From: Blastocystis hominis
Lineage: Eukaryota > Sar > Bigyra > Opalinata > Blastocystidae
DNA: 64,000 nt
Direction of reading: 5' to 3'
Assembly (NCBI RefSeq): GCF_000151665.1
Contig: NW_013171817.1
Coordinates: 310,001 to 374,000, forward strand
This document shows, piece after piece, positions 23,113 through 33,253 of the stretch. The notes beneath the pieces are model-generated. The model was given only the letters and a program-made list of their open reading frames with translations. It was not told the DNA's origin and did no database searches. Position 1 is the first letter of the stretch. Each line of letters begins with the position of its first letter. Both the position numbers and the translations under genes were made by a program.

Positions 23113-26100
23113 ATGACAGGAGTTCTTACCCTTTCATTGCTTCTGGGTAAACGATTGTAATCCACCATGATTCATAGCAACCGTTTTAGGTGCTTGCTCA
23201 CCAAACCAACAAGAAATGACTTTGCATCGCGTTCACAAGACCGATAGCTACTATGAAACTATTAACATTTGGGAAGGAGAGGCCGATACTGGGAAGTATG
23301 TGACCACAGTTAATGGTTTGAATATGGCTGGAACGACTCGAGACTACCCCATTTGCGTTAATAATGCCGTACACACCTTGGCCCTCTCGGAGTACAATAA
23401 CAATGGATGGACCCAGGGTTCGTACATGGATATCAAGATGGGAGACGTTGTCATCGGTCGTGTTACTCTTGACAGCAACTCGATGCGCGAGGTCAAAGTG
23501 TACCGTAATCATCTTTGTTCGAATTTTACCTGCTAGCTCACCTCGAGCATACGACCACCTCTGCTTGGAGCTATTCTGACACTTCTTCCGACAATTGGTA
23601 CAGTCCCGATGGAACCGTGTCCTGGGAAAGTGCTGTTCCCGGCGCGTTCACCGAGATCGGCGCGACTGTCACTTCTCGTTTCTACCGTGCGGACGTGACC
23701 ATGCCGAGCGATGTGACCCAGTTCGGAGCCTACGAAGTGGGTATTCGCACTGGCTACGGCTACGTTCTCTACGTGAACGGCGAGCAAGTGCTGACCGTGA
23801 GCGCGGAGGAGGCGACCGCGGACACGACGACCTACCACCGCATTTCCTTCCCGATCGACACGCTGCCCAGCTCCGGCAAGGTGACCATCGCCGTGGAGGT
23901 GATTTTCCCTGCGGAGCACGAAGCCCTCACCGATGACTTCGCGGGCTTCGCCCTGCTGGTGCTCAAGTCGTCGGTCCGCAACTTCGAGGGCGTGGCGAAC
24001 TCGGACCACCCCGCCGATCTGTCGGGCGAGGGAATGGCGAACGCGTTCGACGGCGAGCGTCGTACGAAGTGGACCGCCATGTCGCTGCCCGCCTATGTGG
24101 AGCTGGCGTACCCGAACCAGCGTCGCGATTTCATCAATGCGTATTCGATTACCACCTCGGGAGGCATCGAGGCGCGCCGTCCGCACAAGTGGACGCTCAG
24201 CGGATCGAACGACAACACGCAGTGGGACGTGCTGGACCAGCGCGAGGGCGTCGTGTTCACCCACATGTACCAGACGCTGCGCTTCTCTCTGCCCCACAAT
24301 CACGTGGCGTACAATCAGTACCGCTTCGCGTTCGACGGCTCGTCCTCGGAGGCGTTGGAGGTCGGTCTGATCCAGCTCCATCTCGATGACGTGGAGTACG
24401 CCGCCACCCCCGTGCTGTCCTACCCTGCCGAGACGGTCGAGCTCTTCGTGGGCCAGACCAACGTGTACATCGCCCCCACCGCTGGAGGTTTCACTTCGTT
24501 CGCCACCACCTCGACGCTGCCCACCGGTCTGACCCTCTCGGCCACTTCCGGAGCGATTTACGGCTCTCCGGAGAGTGTTGCGGAGTCGACGACCATCTCC
24601 ATCACGGCCACGCACGTCACGACGGGCGAGACCTCCTACTCGGCGTCCTTCACGCTCTCCGTGGTAGCCTGCACCGGCACGAAGCGTCGCGTGCGCGTCA
24701 TGAAGTACGACTACTGGCAGGGATCCGCCGATCGCTGGGTGCTGAAGAAGGGCGAGGTCGTGATCGATGCGCACAACGGCCGTGACATTTTCGGCTCCCA
24801 GGCCGCCGGCCAGCAGAACTTCGAGTACTGCCTGGACGAGGGAATCTACACGCTGACGCTCTCCCAGGACTTCGATCGCGGCTGGCACCGTCAGTCGTAC
24901 ATCGACGTGTTCGTGTACGTGGGCGAGGAGGAGACGATGCGCGTGCTGCACGCCACCGGCATGCATCGCGAGCCCACCTCTGTCTACGAGTTCAACACCT
25001 ACGTGCTGTCGGACAACGATCTCACGCAGTGGACCTACAAGGCCGACGGAACCATTCCCGATGGATGGGCCACCAGCGACTTCGCCGGATCCTGGGACAG
25101 CGTGCCCTCGTCCGTCCCGGAGCTCTCGCAGAACGTCTGGCTGTTCCGCCGCGAAGTGACTCTGTCCACGATCACCAACCTGATGGGCTTCGAAGTGATG
25201 GCGTACCACCGCGCCGGTCTGATCTTCTACGTGAACGGACAGGAGGTGTTCCGCACCAACGTGGAGGGAACGCTGACCTCGGCGAGCACCGGAACCAACC
25301 AGAACGGCGGCAACCTCGTGTGGACCCACTTCTCGGGCCGCGTGGGCACGGGCAACCTGATCGCCGGCTCGAATGTGCTGGGCATTGCCATCGTCAACAC
25401 CGACAACACCGCTCGCTCCATCGACAACATCTTCCAGATCCGCATGCTGTCGCCCAACGCTATCTCGGTGGGTCTGCAGACCTCCGTGAGCGACACGCAC
25501 CACAACGACGGAAACACCATCTCGGCGAACATGTTCCACGGCGACTACAACGCTCGCTACGTCTCCACGGCCTCGCAGACGCACGAGATCACCGCGACCT
25601 TCCTGAACGGAGGCAAGCAGTACGTGAACATGTACTGCATCGTGACCGGCTGGAACGCTCTGGAGAACGCGCCCGCCGCCTGGGAAGTGCTCGTCTCGGA
25701 GAGCGGCAGCTCGTTCAACTCCGTGCACACCGTGTCCAACGAGTACTTCACCGACATGCTGCAGAAGAAGTGCTACTTCATGCCCAACGAGGTTGCGATC
25801 CGCGCGATCCGCTTCACCTTCACGGCGATCCGCGATGTCTCGGACAACCTGCAGATCAACGCTATCGATCTCTACTACGTGGATCCCGCGCAGTACACGC
25901 TGCCGACTTTCGGCTTCGGCGACGGCCAGGAGTATGTCGCCTACGTGGGTGCCAACTACTATCTGCAGAGCTCCTCCTCCCTCTACTACGAGCTCACCAT
26001 CAGTCCGGAGCTGCCCGCGGGTCTGAAGCTCTCCTCCTCGGGTTTGATCCACGGTAAGGCCACCGCCTCGGCGCAGCAGACGACCTACACGGTGTCGGGT

Positions 26101-27972
26101 CGCAATCCGAGCGGCTCGCCGGTGCAGGCGATCGTGATGCTGACGGTGGCGGACTGCTCGAACGATCACAGCCTGGTGTCGATGTCGATGACGAACACGG
26201 GCACGAACGGCAAACGCATGTCGATCCTGGTGATGGACACGAACAAGGACATTGTGTACTGGAACGACAACATTCCCGACTACACGAGCGCGTTCAATAT
26301 GGGCTTCTGCGCGGTGAAGGGCGTGGTCACCTTCGTGCTGCTGGATCGCTCGAACAACCCGTGGGGCAACACCTACACGATCACTGCCGGCAGCGAGACG
26401 ATCAGCGGCACGCACTCGCAGGGCGACACGCCTCGCTTCGTCTCCGTGGCTCCCTTCTCCTACATCACCGAGAGCGAGTCCACCGTGGAGTTCTCCATGA
26501 CCTATCTCGAGAACTGGTACAAGAAGGAGACCACGCGCAACTGGGAGGAGCTCAAGCTGAACGAGCTGCCGCCCGTGAGCAGCATCACCGCCTACTACTG
26601 CGCCCGCTTCGACGCTCCCTCGCTGGACGCGCTCGCTTCCTATGTGGTGGGCGTGAAGATCCGCGGAGGCTTCGTGATGTACCTGAACGGCCAGGAAGTG
26701 AACCGCGTGCGCGTGCCGGCGGACGCCACGCACAGCACGCCCGCCACCGAGGCGTTCGAGGAGCCGACGTACGTGCTGTACGGCGACAGCGCGCAGTTCT
26801 CGCTGATGGAGGCGACGGACAACCTGCTGTGCGTGGAGGTGCACGACACGGAGGAGCGTCCCGACGACGACAACACGTTCAACATGTACATCAAGCCGAA
26901 GATGACCTCGCGCGATCTCGTGGTCAACGGACAGGGCTCTGCGTCGCACGTGGGCTACTACGACTCGTCGTGGGATGAGCGGAACTACCATCTCTGGAAC
27001 AAGGTGAACACCGACAAGTTCTTCTCCAACGATAACAGCTGCACCAACGTGTGGGGCCTCTGGACCTTCGACAACTTCGGCCGCGACTTCGCCACCGCGG
27101 CCCGCGTGTACCAGGGCAACGTGGAGCGCCGCCGCTTCAAGTCGCTGCGCGTGGAGGCGACGAACAACCCCGAGGACGAGTCGCCGGTGTTCGACGTGCT
27201 GCTGACGATGTCGAGCGTCACCTGGACCAATAGCTACATCGACATGGAGTTCATCCCCACGAAGCCCTACCGCGCCTACCGCATGGTGTTCAACGGCTGC
27301 CAGTCCGAAGGAATCGAGGTCGGCGAGATCTACTTCTACGCCAACCGTCTGGAGGGCCAGGTGTGCCGCCCCGCCAACGGCCTGCCCGGCTCCCTGGAGG
27401 GCGGACTGGTGAACGGCCCCTGCCCCGATCTCTACGAGGGCAACGTGATCTACCAGTGCCAGAGCGGATCCTTCGTCGAGCTGAGCCAGGTCTGCTCGCC
27501 CGCCGCTCCCTCGCTGCTGAAGTACGATCAGGAGGAGTACATTCTCTACACCGGCAAGGAGTACAGCATCGAGCCCACCGTCCGCGGACTGGAGCTCACC
27601 TTCGTGACGCTGCCCACGCTGCCCACGGGATTGAAGATCAACGAGAGTACGGGAGTGATCTCCGGCAAGCCGACGACGCCGCAGGACTCGCGTCAGTACA
27701 CGGTGACGGCTCGAAATAGTGCTGGCGTGATTCAGGCGAAGTTCCGTATCCAGGTGTTGGAGTCGCCTACCCCCGTATGGCTGTATATTGTAATTGTATT
27801 GGCCGTGATTGTGGTGATCGCCATTATCGTGGTGCTGGTTTTGGCCATTTCCAAGAAGTCGAAGGGAAAGGGAAAGGGCAAGGGCAAGGGAAAAGGAAAG
27901 AACCTCCCCAAGACCGCTGCGCCCGTCCCCAAGGCGAAGGAATCGGCTGCTTCTAAGAATATTGTTGTCTAA
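23113..27972 (+). CDS. Large type I surface protein with He_PIG/cadherin-like and discoidin-like domains
   Basis: A 1594-residue predicted cell-surface protein. It has a signal peptide (MTGVLTLSLLLGACS), a long ectodomain, a membrane helix (VWLYIVIVLAVIVVIAIIVV, near residue 1530) and a basic cytoplasmic tail with a Gly-Lys tandem repeat. The ectodomain has at least three repeats of the putative-Ig (He_PIG) pattern LP.GL.....G.I.G.P.......Y.V.A.N, at about 24500-24660, 25980-26150 and 27600-27760. Between them lie F5/8-type/galactose-binding-like segments and T-x-x-W..Y jelly-roll modules that recur two to three times. Both introns (43 and 32 bp) are in the first 450 bp; the remaining 4.4 kb is one exon with extreme C/G third-position bias. 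It is probably an abundant adhesion or coat protein; the ligand is unknown. Confidence 0.85.
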
Positions 27973-27983
27973 GTGTATTGCTC

Positions 27984-27991
27984 TGTTTGTT
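27984..27991 (+). terminator. TGTTTGTT poly(A) motif
   Basis: Exact motif 11 nt after the surface-protein stop. Confidence 0.85.
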
Positions 27992-28137
27992 TGAGAGAAA
28001 ACGAAAGCTTTCGAGTTTTACAATGGAGGAAGAAGAAGAAGAAGGGGTGAATGTGTGTGATTGATCCATTCAACGATTGCCTCATTCATCCATTGATTGA
28101 TTCATCAACTTGCTCACACACCCCTTGCGATTGCTTC

Positions 28138-28145
28138 AACAAACA
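28138..28145 (-). terminator. TGTTTGTT poly(A) motif creating the RPA2 stop
   Basis: The RPA2 frame is open up to this motif. Tail addition 4 nt upstream, after 28150, completes TAA. Confidence 0.85.
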
Positions 28146-28149
28146 CCCC

Positions 28150-31100
28150 AACAAGAAATCTTTTCCACATCAAACGCCACCTTAATATTCATCGCCGCGA
28201 GCTCGTTCACCAGATACCGCGTCACATACGGCATGGGCACCAAATGGCACGTCGTGCTGGTCTTGCACACATGGCACACCACTACACCTCACTCTCCTTC
28301 CCCGTTTCCACTCTTCGGCACGCGCGAGCTGAGCGTGGCGGCTTCCTGCTGAGTCATGGGCTTGGCGGTGGCGGAGAGCATGCTTCCGCACTTATCGCAG
28401 ATCACTGCGAGATGGCGATCCGACGAGTTCAGCAGTCGCTCGTGCAGCAAAAACGACGCGCCGTGCGCAATGATCGAGTCGCGCTCCATCTCTCCGAACC
28501 GGATTCCGCCGTGGCGCTTGCGGCCCTTCAGCGGCTGGCGCGTGAGCTGGTTGATCGGTCCGTTCGCTCGCACCTGCGACTTGTCGCTCACCTAGAAGAA
28601 CTCAGCGGGGCGTTAAAGGACTACCATGTGGCGCAGTCGCTGATAATAGACCACGCCGATGTAGATGTCCGCCTCCAGCAGGTCGCCCCAGATGCCCGAG
28701 TACAGCGGCTCGCTGCCGTAGTAGTTGAACCCCGCCGCCTTCAGCTGCTCCCCGAAGAAGTCCACCGCGCACTGCTTCTCGCTGAACTGGAACGGCGTGG
28801 CGTCCTAGAGTCGACTCTCCCGCGGGGATCTACCATGTACTGTCCGTGGAGCGCGCCGGACTTGCCGGCCATGGACTCGATGAGCATTCCGATGGTCATG
28901 CGGGAGGGGAAGGCGTTGGGGTTGATGATGCAGTCGGGCGTGATGCCGGAGGCGGTGAAGGGCATGTCGATCTGCGGCCACAGCACGGAGAGCACGCCCT
29001 TCTGCCCGTGCCGCGAGGAGAACTTGTCGCCCACCACCGGGTTGCGGTTGTACCGGAACTTGATGTTCACGCGCTGCACGCCCAGCGCGGGGTCGCCGTC
29101 GAGGATGCGGACCTCGTCCACGTACGCGGGCTCCGAGGAGTCGTGGAAGCGCAGCGAGGTCTTCCCCGTCTCCGTGTTGTACACCGCGCAGATCGCGTCG
29201 CCCTTCTGCACGAACAGACCGATCGGCGGCAGTCCGTCGGGGTCCAGCCGCAGCGCCGAGGGGTTGCTGGAGGCGATGGCCTCCCGCGGGGGGCGCTTGA
29301 AGATGAGGGACTTGGTGGCGGGGTCCTTGGGGTCGACGAGGTCGATGTCGTGGCTCTTGTAGACGGAGGCGTGGGCGAAGCCGCGCTCGAAGGAGGACTT
29401 GTTGAGGATCATGGCGTCCTCGAGATCGTAGCCCGTGTAGCTGATCACCGCCACCACGCTGTTCATGCCCTGCGGGTACGAGTCGAACAGGAACTCTCGG
29501 TACAGCGCGTTGTGCACGATCGGCGCCTGCGGCGTCTGCAGACGGTACATCTTGGTGTCGGTGCGGTGCGTCCAGGACAGCCCCGGCGTGCCCATCGTCT
29601 GCTTCCCCATCTGGCACTGGTACATGTTGCGCGGACTCTGGTTGAAGTCCGAGAACGGCGTCAGCGACGCGATCAGCGACAGCATGTTCGCCGGCGAGAC
29701 CTCGATGTGCGTCGTCACGCCCTTCCGGATATCTTCCTCCACGCACGCGATCTCCAGGTACACTTGCTCCAGCGGACCGATCCACTCCGTCTTTCCGGTT
29801 CCCAGGTGCCGCACCGGCCGCTGCATGCGCGCCGCGTCCGTGCTCAGGTACACGCACGGCCACGGACCGCCCTGCTCCCCCGCGGGGACGCACACGATCT
29901 CCAGGCAGGCGGGGAGCTTGGCCCCGTCGAGCTTGAGCAGCCGGAGCTGGTCGCAGAAGGCGGCGGCCTGGGCGGCGAGGACGCGGCCGAGCAGCTGGCC
30001 GTTGAAGAACACGGGGACGTAGTGGTTGCCGTAGACGAGCGGGGAGTCGGCGGGGACCAGGCCCAGCGCCTGGCAGAGCCGCGCGAGCTGGGGGGCGGGG
30101 ACGACGTCGGTGGTGATGGAGCAGGTGGCGGTGAGGTGGTTCAGCAGGCCGCAGGGCGCGCCGTCGGGCGTGTGCACGCAGCAGAGGAAGCCCCAGGAGT
30201 CGGGGAGCAGCTTGCGCGGCTGCGTGGTCTTCATCTCGGTGAAGAACTGGCCGCGGTGCACGGAGCGGAAGTGGGAGAGGTAGCGCCAGTGGTTGAGCTT
30301 CTCGGCGACGATGGTGTAGCCCGCGGCCTGCTGGAGATCGAGTCCCGTGGAGGAGATGATGTTGCCCGTGGCGAGGAGGTAGTAGGCCTTCTTGCCGATG
30401 TCGGACTGCCGGTCCAGCGCCTTCTTGATCCACGCCGTGTCGTAGAGGTCGATCTTCTCCTTGTGCCGATCGACTTCGCGCGCGATGTTCTGGCGCACGC
30501 CGATCAAAAACTCCTCGAGCTTCTCCTTGAGGAACATGCACATCAAGTGGCCGCCGAGCAGGAGCTCCTACGCATCACCCAAAAAAACAGAAAGGAGACG
30601 TGGTTCATGAGGGAATCGGCGTTGTCGGGCGGGATTTCCTTGTTGGCGAGCTTGTAGAGCTTGCTGATCATCTCCAGCAGCAGCGCGAACTTCGCTTCGT
30701 TCGACTTCAGATGCACCAGGATGTACCGCTTCAGCAGCTCCTCGCCCACCTCCACGTCGCTGTACCGCGACGACATGTACAGCAGGATGCGGAACCGCGA
30801 GCCCAGATACGCCAAGCACTCGCGCCGCGTGGTTCTGCGCTCGATCCGCTCCCTCACCCCTACAAGTGCATGTTCTTGCTCTCGCGCAGCAGCAGCTCCA
30901 GCCGATCGCTCAGGAACGTGTTGTTCGAGTCGCCCCGCATCAGCTGCTCGTAGATCTCGCGGTCCGAGCAGTCCTTCAGCGCTTTCAGGATCAGCACCAC
31001 CGGCACGAGGAACTCCTGCTTGCGGATGAACCAGCGCAGCGTGCAGCGGCCATCGCGGAGATAGTGCAGCGTCACCGTCATCGAGGACATGTCCTCGCGC

Positions 31101-31868
31101 ACGCACTTCATCTGGCAGCCCAGCGACGTGTACTCCGGGCCTCGCTTCGTGAACGACGGACGGTCCAGCGCCACGATGATGTGGCGACGCGTCACTTGCA
31201 GCAAGCGGATCATTCGCTCCAGCCCGTTGCAGATGAAATAGCCGCCCAGCTCGTACACTTCTTCGCCACAATTCACGCGCTCCGCTGGCGTCATCCGGCT
31301 CAGGTGGCAGCGGTTCGAGCCCACCATGATGGGAAGCTGGCCCAAGTTTCGCTCGGTGACCACGATTTGGCCGTCGTTCACTTGATGAGCGACATACGCG
31401 ATGAGAGGGGAGGTGTAGCTGAAAATGAGGAATAGGACAGAGATATACGAGATTCCACGCTCTCGACACTCGTGAGGGAGGAGACGCGTCTCGCTCGAGC
31501 CATCCTCCTTGATTGGATAGCCGATCTTCACATCCTGGATCCAAATACGGAGGACCTGCTTGTTATCCGGGTTCTCGACCTAGAATCAATGGAATGCAGC
31601 GTAGAAACCTCCAGAGGGAAGATATCGCGGACGGCGAGAGACAAACCCTTGTCCAGCATGAAATTGTATGACTCAATGTGGAAGCGTACCAAATCCTATA
31701 CAAATTATCAGCCACAATAGCGTCCCACCTTTAATCGCTCCGAGTCCTCTTTTGGAATCGAACCGGGTACTCGAGACGGTGTATTTGCATATGTCTATCG
31801 AGTTACTGGGTGGACAAACGAATCACTTGGGGCACTGTAGGTCTTGGACTGTATTTACTCTCACTCAT
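28150..31868 (-). CDS. RPA2: RPA2 (POLR1B/RPA135), second-largest subunit of RNA polymerase I
   Basis: Catalytic-core subunit transcribing rDNA. The product of 1147 residues has the beta-subunit blocks in order: [83 protein letters not shown], the active-site region [34 protein letters not shown] and a C-terminal zinc ribbon (CDKC...CHVC). The wording of the RGQFF..MKTTQ and SKRG..Y blocks is Pol I type, not Pol II/III. Nine introns were removed. The frame ends [13 protein letters not shown] and then enters GGGG-TGTTTGTT; no genomic stop precedes the motif, so the T at 28150 plus two A of the tail gives TAA. Confidence 0.95.
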
Positions 31869-32233
31869 TGATATTTCAGTAAAATTAGTATTCGCAAACT
31901 AAAAGACAATTTCGAGTGAGAATAAACGAAAGAGCTAAATTCTGGGTGAAGGCAAAATAAAGGCTATTTTTGGAGTCTTGGTTAGAACCATGTTAACGTG
32001 TTTTAGTGGGATCATTAACTTATATACTCTATTATTATTCCCCTATAATATCATTTTGGAGTGGAATGATTGTATATTTATAGAGTAAATACTGTAATCG
32101 GTTTGATTCAAATCTTTCAATTTGAACCTGTTTGTTTCGATACTGAAACCGGTCCCCTATTTCACCAGGTTTTTAACCCTATCTCAGATTGTAGTTCACG
32201 GCAGTTTATAACTCCCCAAACTAACTAATTACT
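31869..32233. other. Intergenic region between divergent RPA2 and RPS14
   Basis: 365 bp, AT-rich in its first two thirds. It holds the promoters of two ribosome-biogenesis genes. No clear motif or RNA gene was found. Confidence 0.45.
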
Positions 32234-32759
32234 ATGGTAGGTGGTGAGTCCTGTGCGGAGATGCATTCTGTTGTGTGTTTGTCGAACGAAGGGTCTAACG
32301 GTCCTCTAGGCTCCTAAGAAAGAAAGACAGGAAAAGGAACAGATCAAGCTCGGACCCCAGAACGTGCGTGAGGGAGAGGAGGTGTTCGCTGTTACTCACA
32401 TCTACGCTTCCTTCAACGATACCTTCATTCACGTCACCGATATGTCCGGACGTGAGACCCTGGTCCGTGTGACTGGAGGAATGAAGGTGAAGGCTGATCG
32501 TGATGAGTCTTCTCCCTACGCTGCCATGCTTGCTGCTCAGGATGTGGCTGCTCGTTGCAAGGAGCTCGGCATCACTGCCATGCACATCAAGCTGCGAGCT
32601 ACTGGAGGTAACGGAACCACTTCTCCCGGTCCCGGTGCTCAGGCTGCTCTGCGTGCTCTGGCCCGTGCTGGAATGAAGATCGGAAGAATCGAGGATGTGA
32701 CTCCCATTCCCACCGATTCTACCCGCAAGCCCCAGGGTCGTCGTGGTCGCCGTCTGTAA
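32234..32759 (+). CDS. RPS14: Ribosomal protein S14 (uS11)
   Basis: Small-subunit ribosomal protein of the platform. The 150-residue product reads [62 protein letters not shown] and [26 protein letters not shown], collinear with eukaryotic uS11. The single intron (32237-32309, 73 bp) begins directly after the ATG and is more than twice the usual length here. The stop TAA at 32757 is followed within 3 nt by the variant TGTTGGTT. Confidence 0.97.
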
Positions 32760-32761
32760 TT

Positions 32762-32769
32762 TGTTGGTT
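32762..32769 (+). terminator. Variant poly(A) motif TGTTGGTT
   Basis: One-base variant 2 nt after the RPS14 stop. A second partial copy, TGTTTGAT, lies at 32788-32795. Confidence 0.45.
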
Positions 32770-32798
32770 ACGAACTGCGAAACGTTCTGTTTGATATT

Positions 32799-32806
32799 AA
32801 CAAACA
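32799..32806 (-). terminator. TGTTTGTT poly(A) motif (overlapping double copy to 32810)
   Basis: Two overlapping exact copies downstream of APC11, in the gap between it and the convergent RPS14. Confidence 0.8.
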
Positions 32807-32823
32807 AACAAGTGAACGAGTTG

Positions 32824-33211
32824 CTAGCTTTTCTGTACCCACCTGGAGCGACACTCGGGACAACTGTCGTGCGATTGGAGCCATTTGTTCATGCAGTGTG
32901 CGTGGCAACTGTGTCTGCACACTCCAGTCACTATTTATCACGAATGAGAACCATTTCAACCTGGAGGGCAGCTATCACCGGGAAGAGCGCAGTCTGGGCA
33001 ACAAAAGTCGAGTGGCATCTGGCAAATCGGGCAATCTTCATTCTCTGTATCCCACATCCAAAAGGCAGTGGTTTTCCATCTATTTCGTACTTGGAATTTG
33101 AATTAGAAATACTCTACAGAGTGATGCAATGTGAAAATGCCTACTAGATATCGAATAGGTCATGTCTTCCCATTTGACTGAATCCGTTATAGATCCTTCA
33201 TCTTGAGACAT
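32824..33211 (-). CDS. APC11: APC11, RING-H2 subunit of the anaphase-promoting complex
   Basis: Catalytic RING subunit that recruits E2 enzymes to APC/C. The 109-residue product has WKTTAFWMWDTENEDCPICQMPL, CCPDCALPGDSCP, the RING-H2 ligands in GVCRHSCHAHCMNKWL and the last pair SCPECRSRW, matching APC11 ligand for ligand. An N-terminal extension of about 35 residues precedes the family's usual start. Two introns: about 28 bp in the N-terminal part (the exact 5' site is ambiguous) and 30 bp inside the RING. The gene is convergent with RPS14, 64 bp apart at the stop codons. Confidence 0.9.
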
Positions 33212-33236
33212 GTAGCGATTCAAAATCAAGAATGAA

Positions 33237-33244
33237 AACAAACA
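33237..33244 (-). terminator. TGTTTGTT poly(A) motif
   Basis: Exact minus-strand motif 9 nt after the NCAPG2 stop. Confidence 0.85.
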
Positions 33245-33253
33245 GGGAAAGGA

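Noticed and set aside
23533-26991. 1152-codon antisense open frame opposite the surface protein
   Set aside because: Same codon-bias artefact; no domain, and the plus frame has signal peptide, repeats and membrane helix.
28846-30657. 603-codon plus-strand frame opposite RPA2
   Set aside because: Shadow of the RPA2 exon, which matches RNA polymerase throughout.
31869-32233. 5S rRNA or further tRNA genes in intergenic gaps
   Set aside because: No A/B box pair, cloverleaf or 5S internal control region could be found in the gaps besides the two tRNAs reported.
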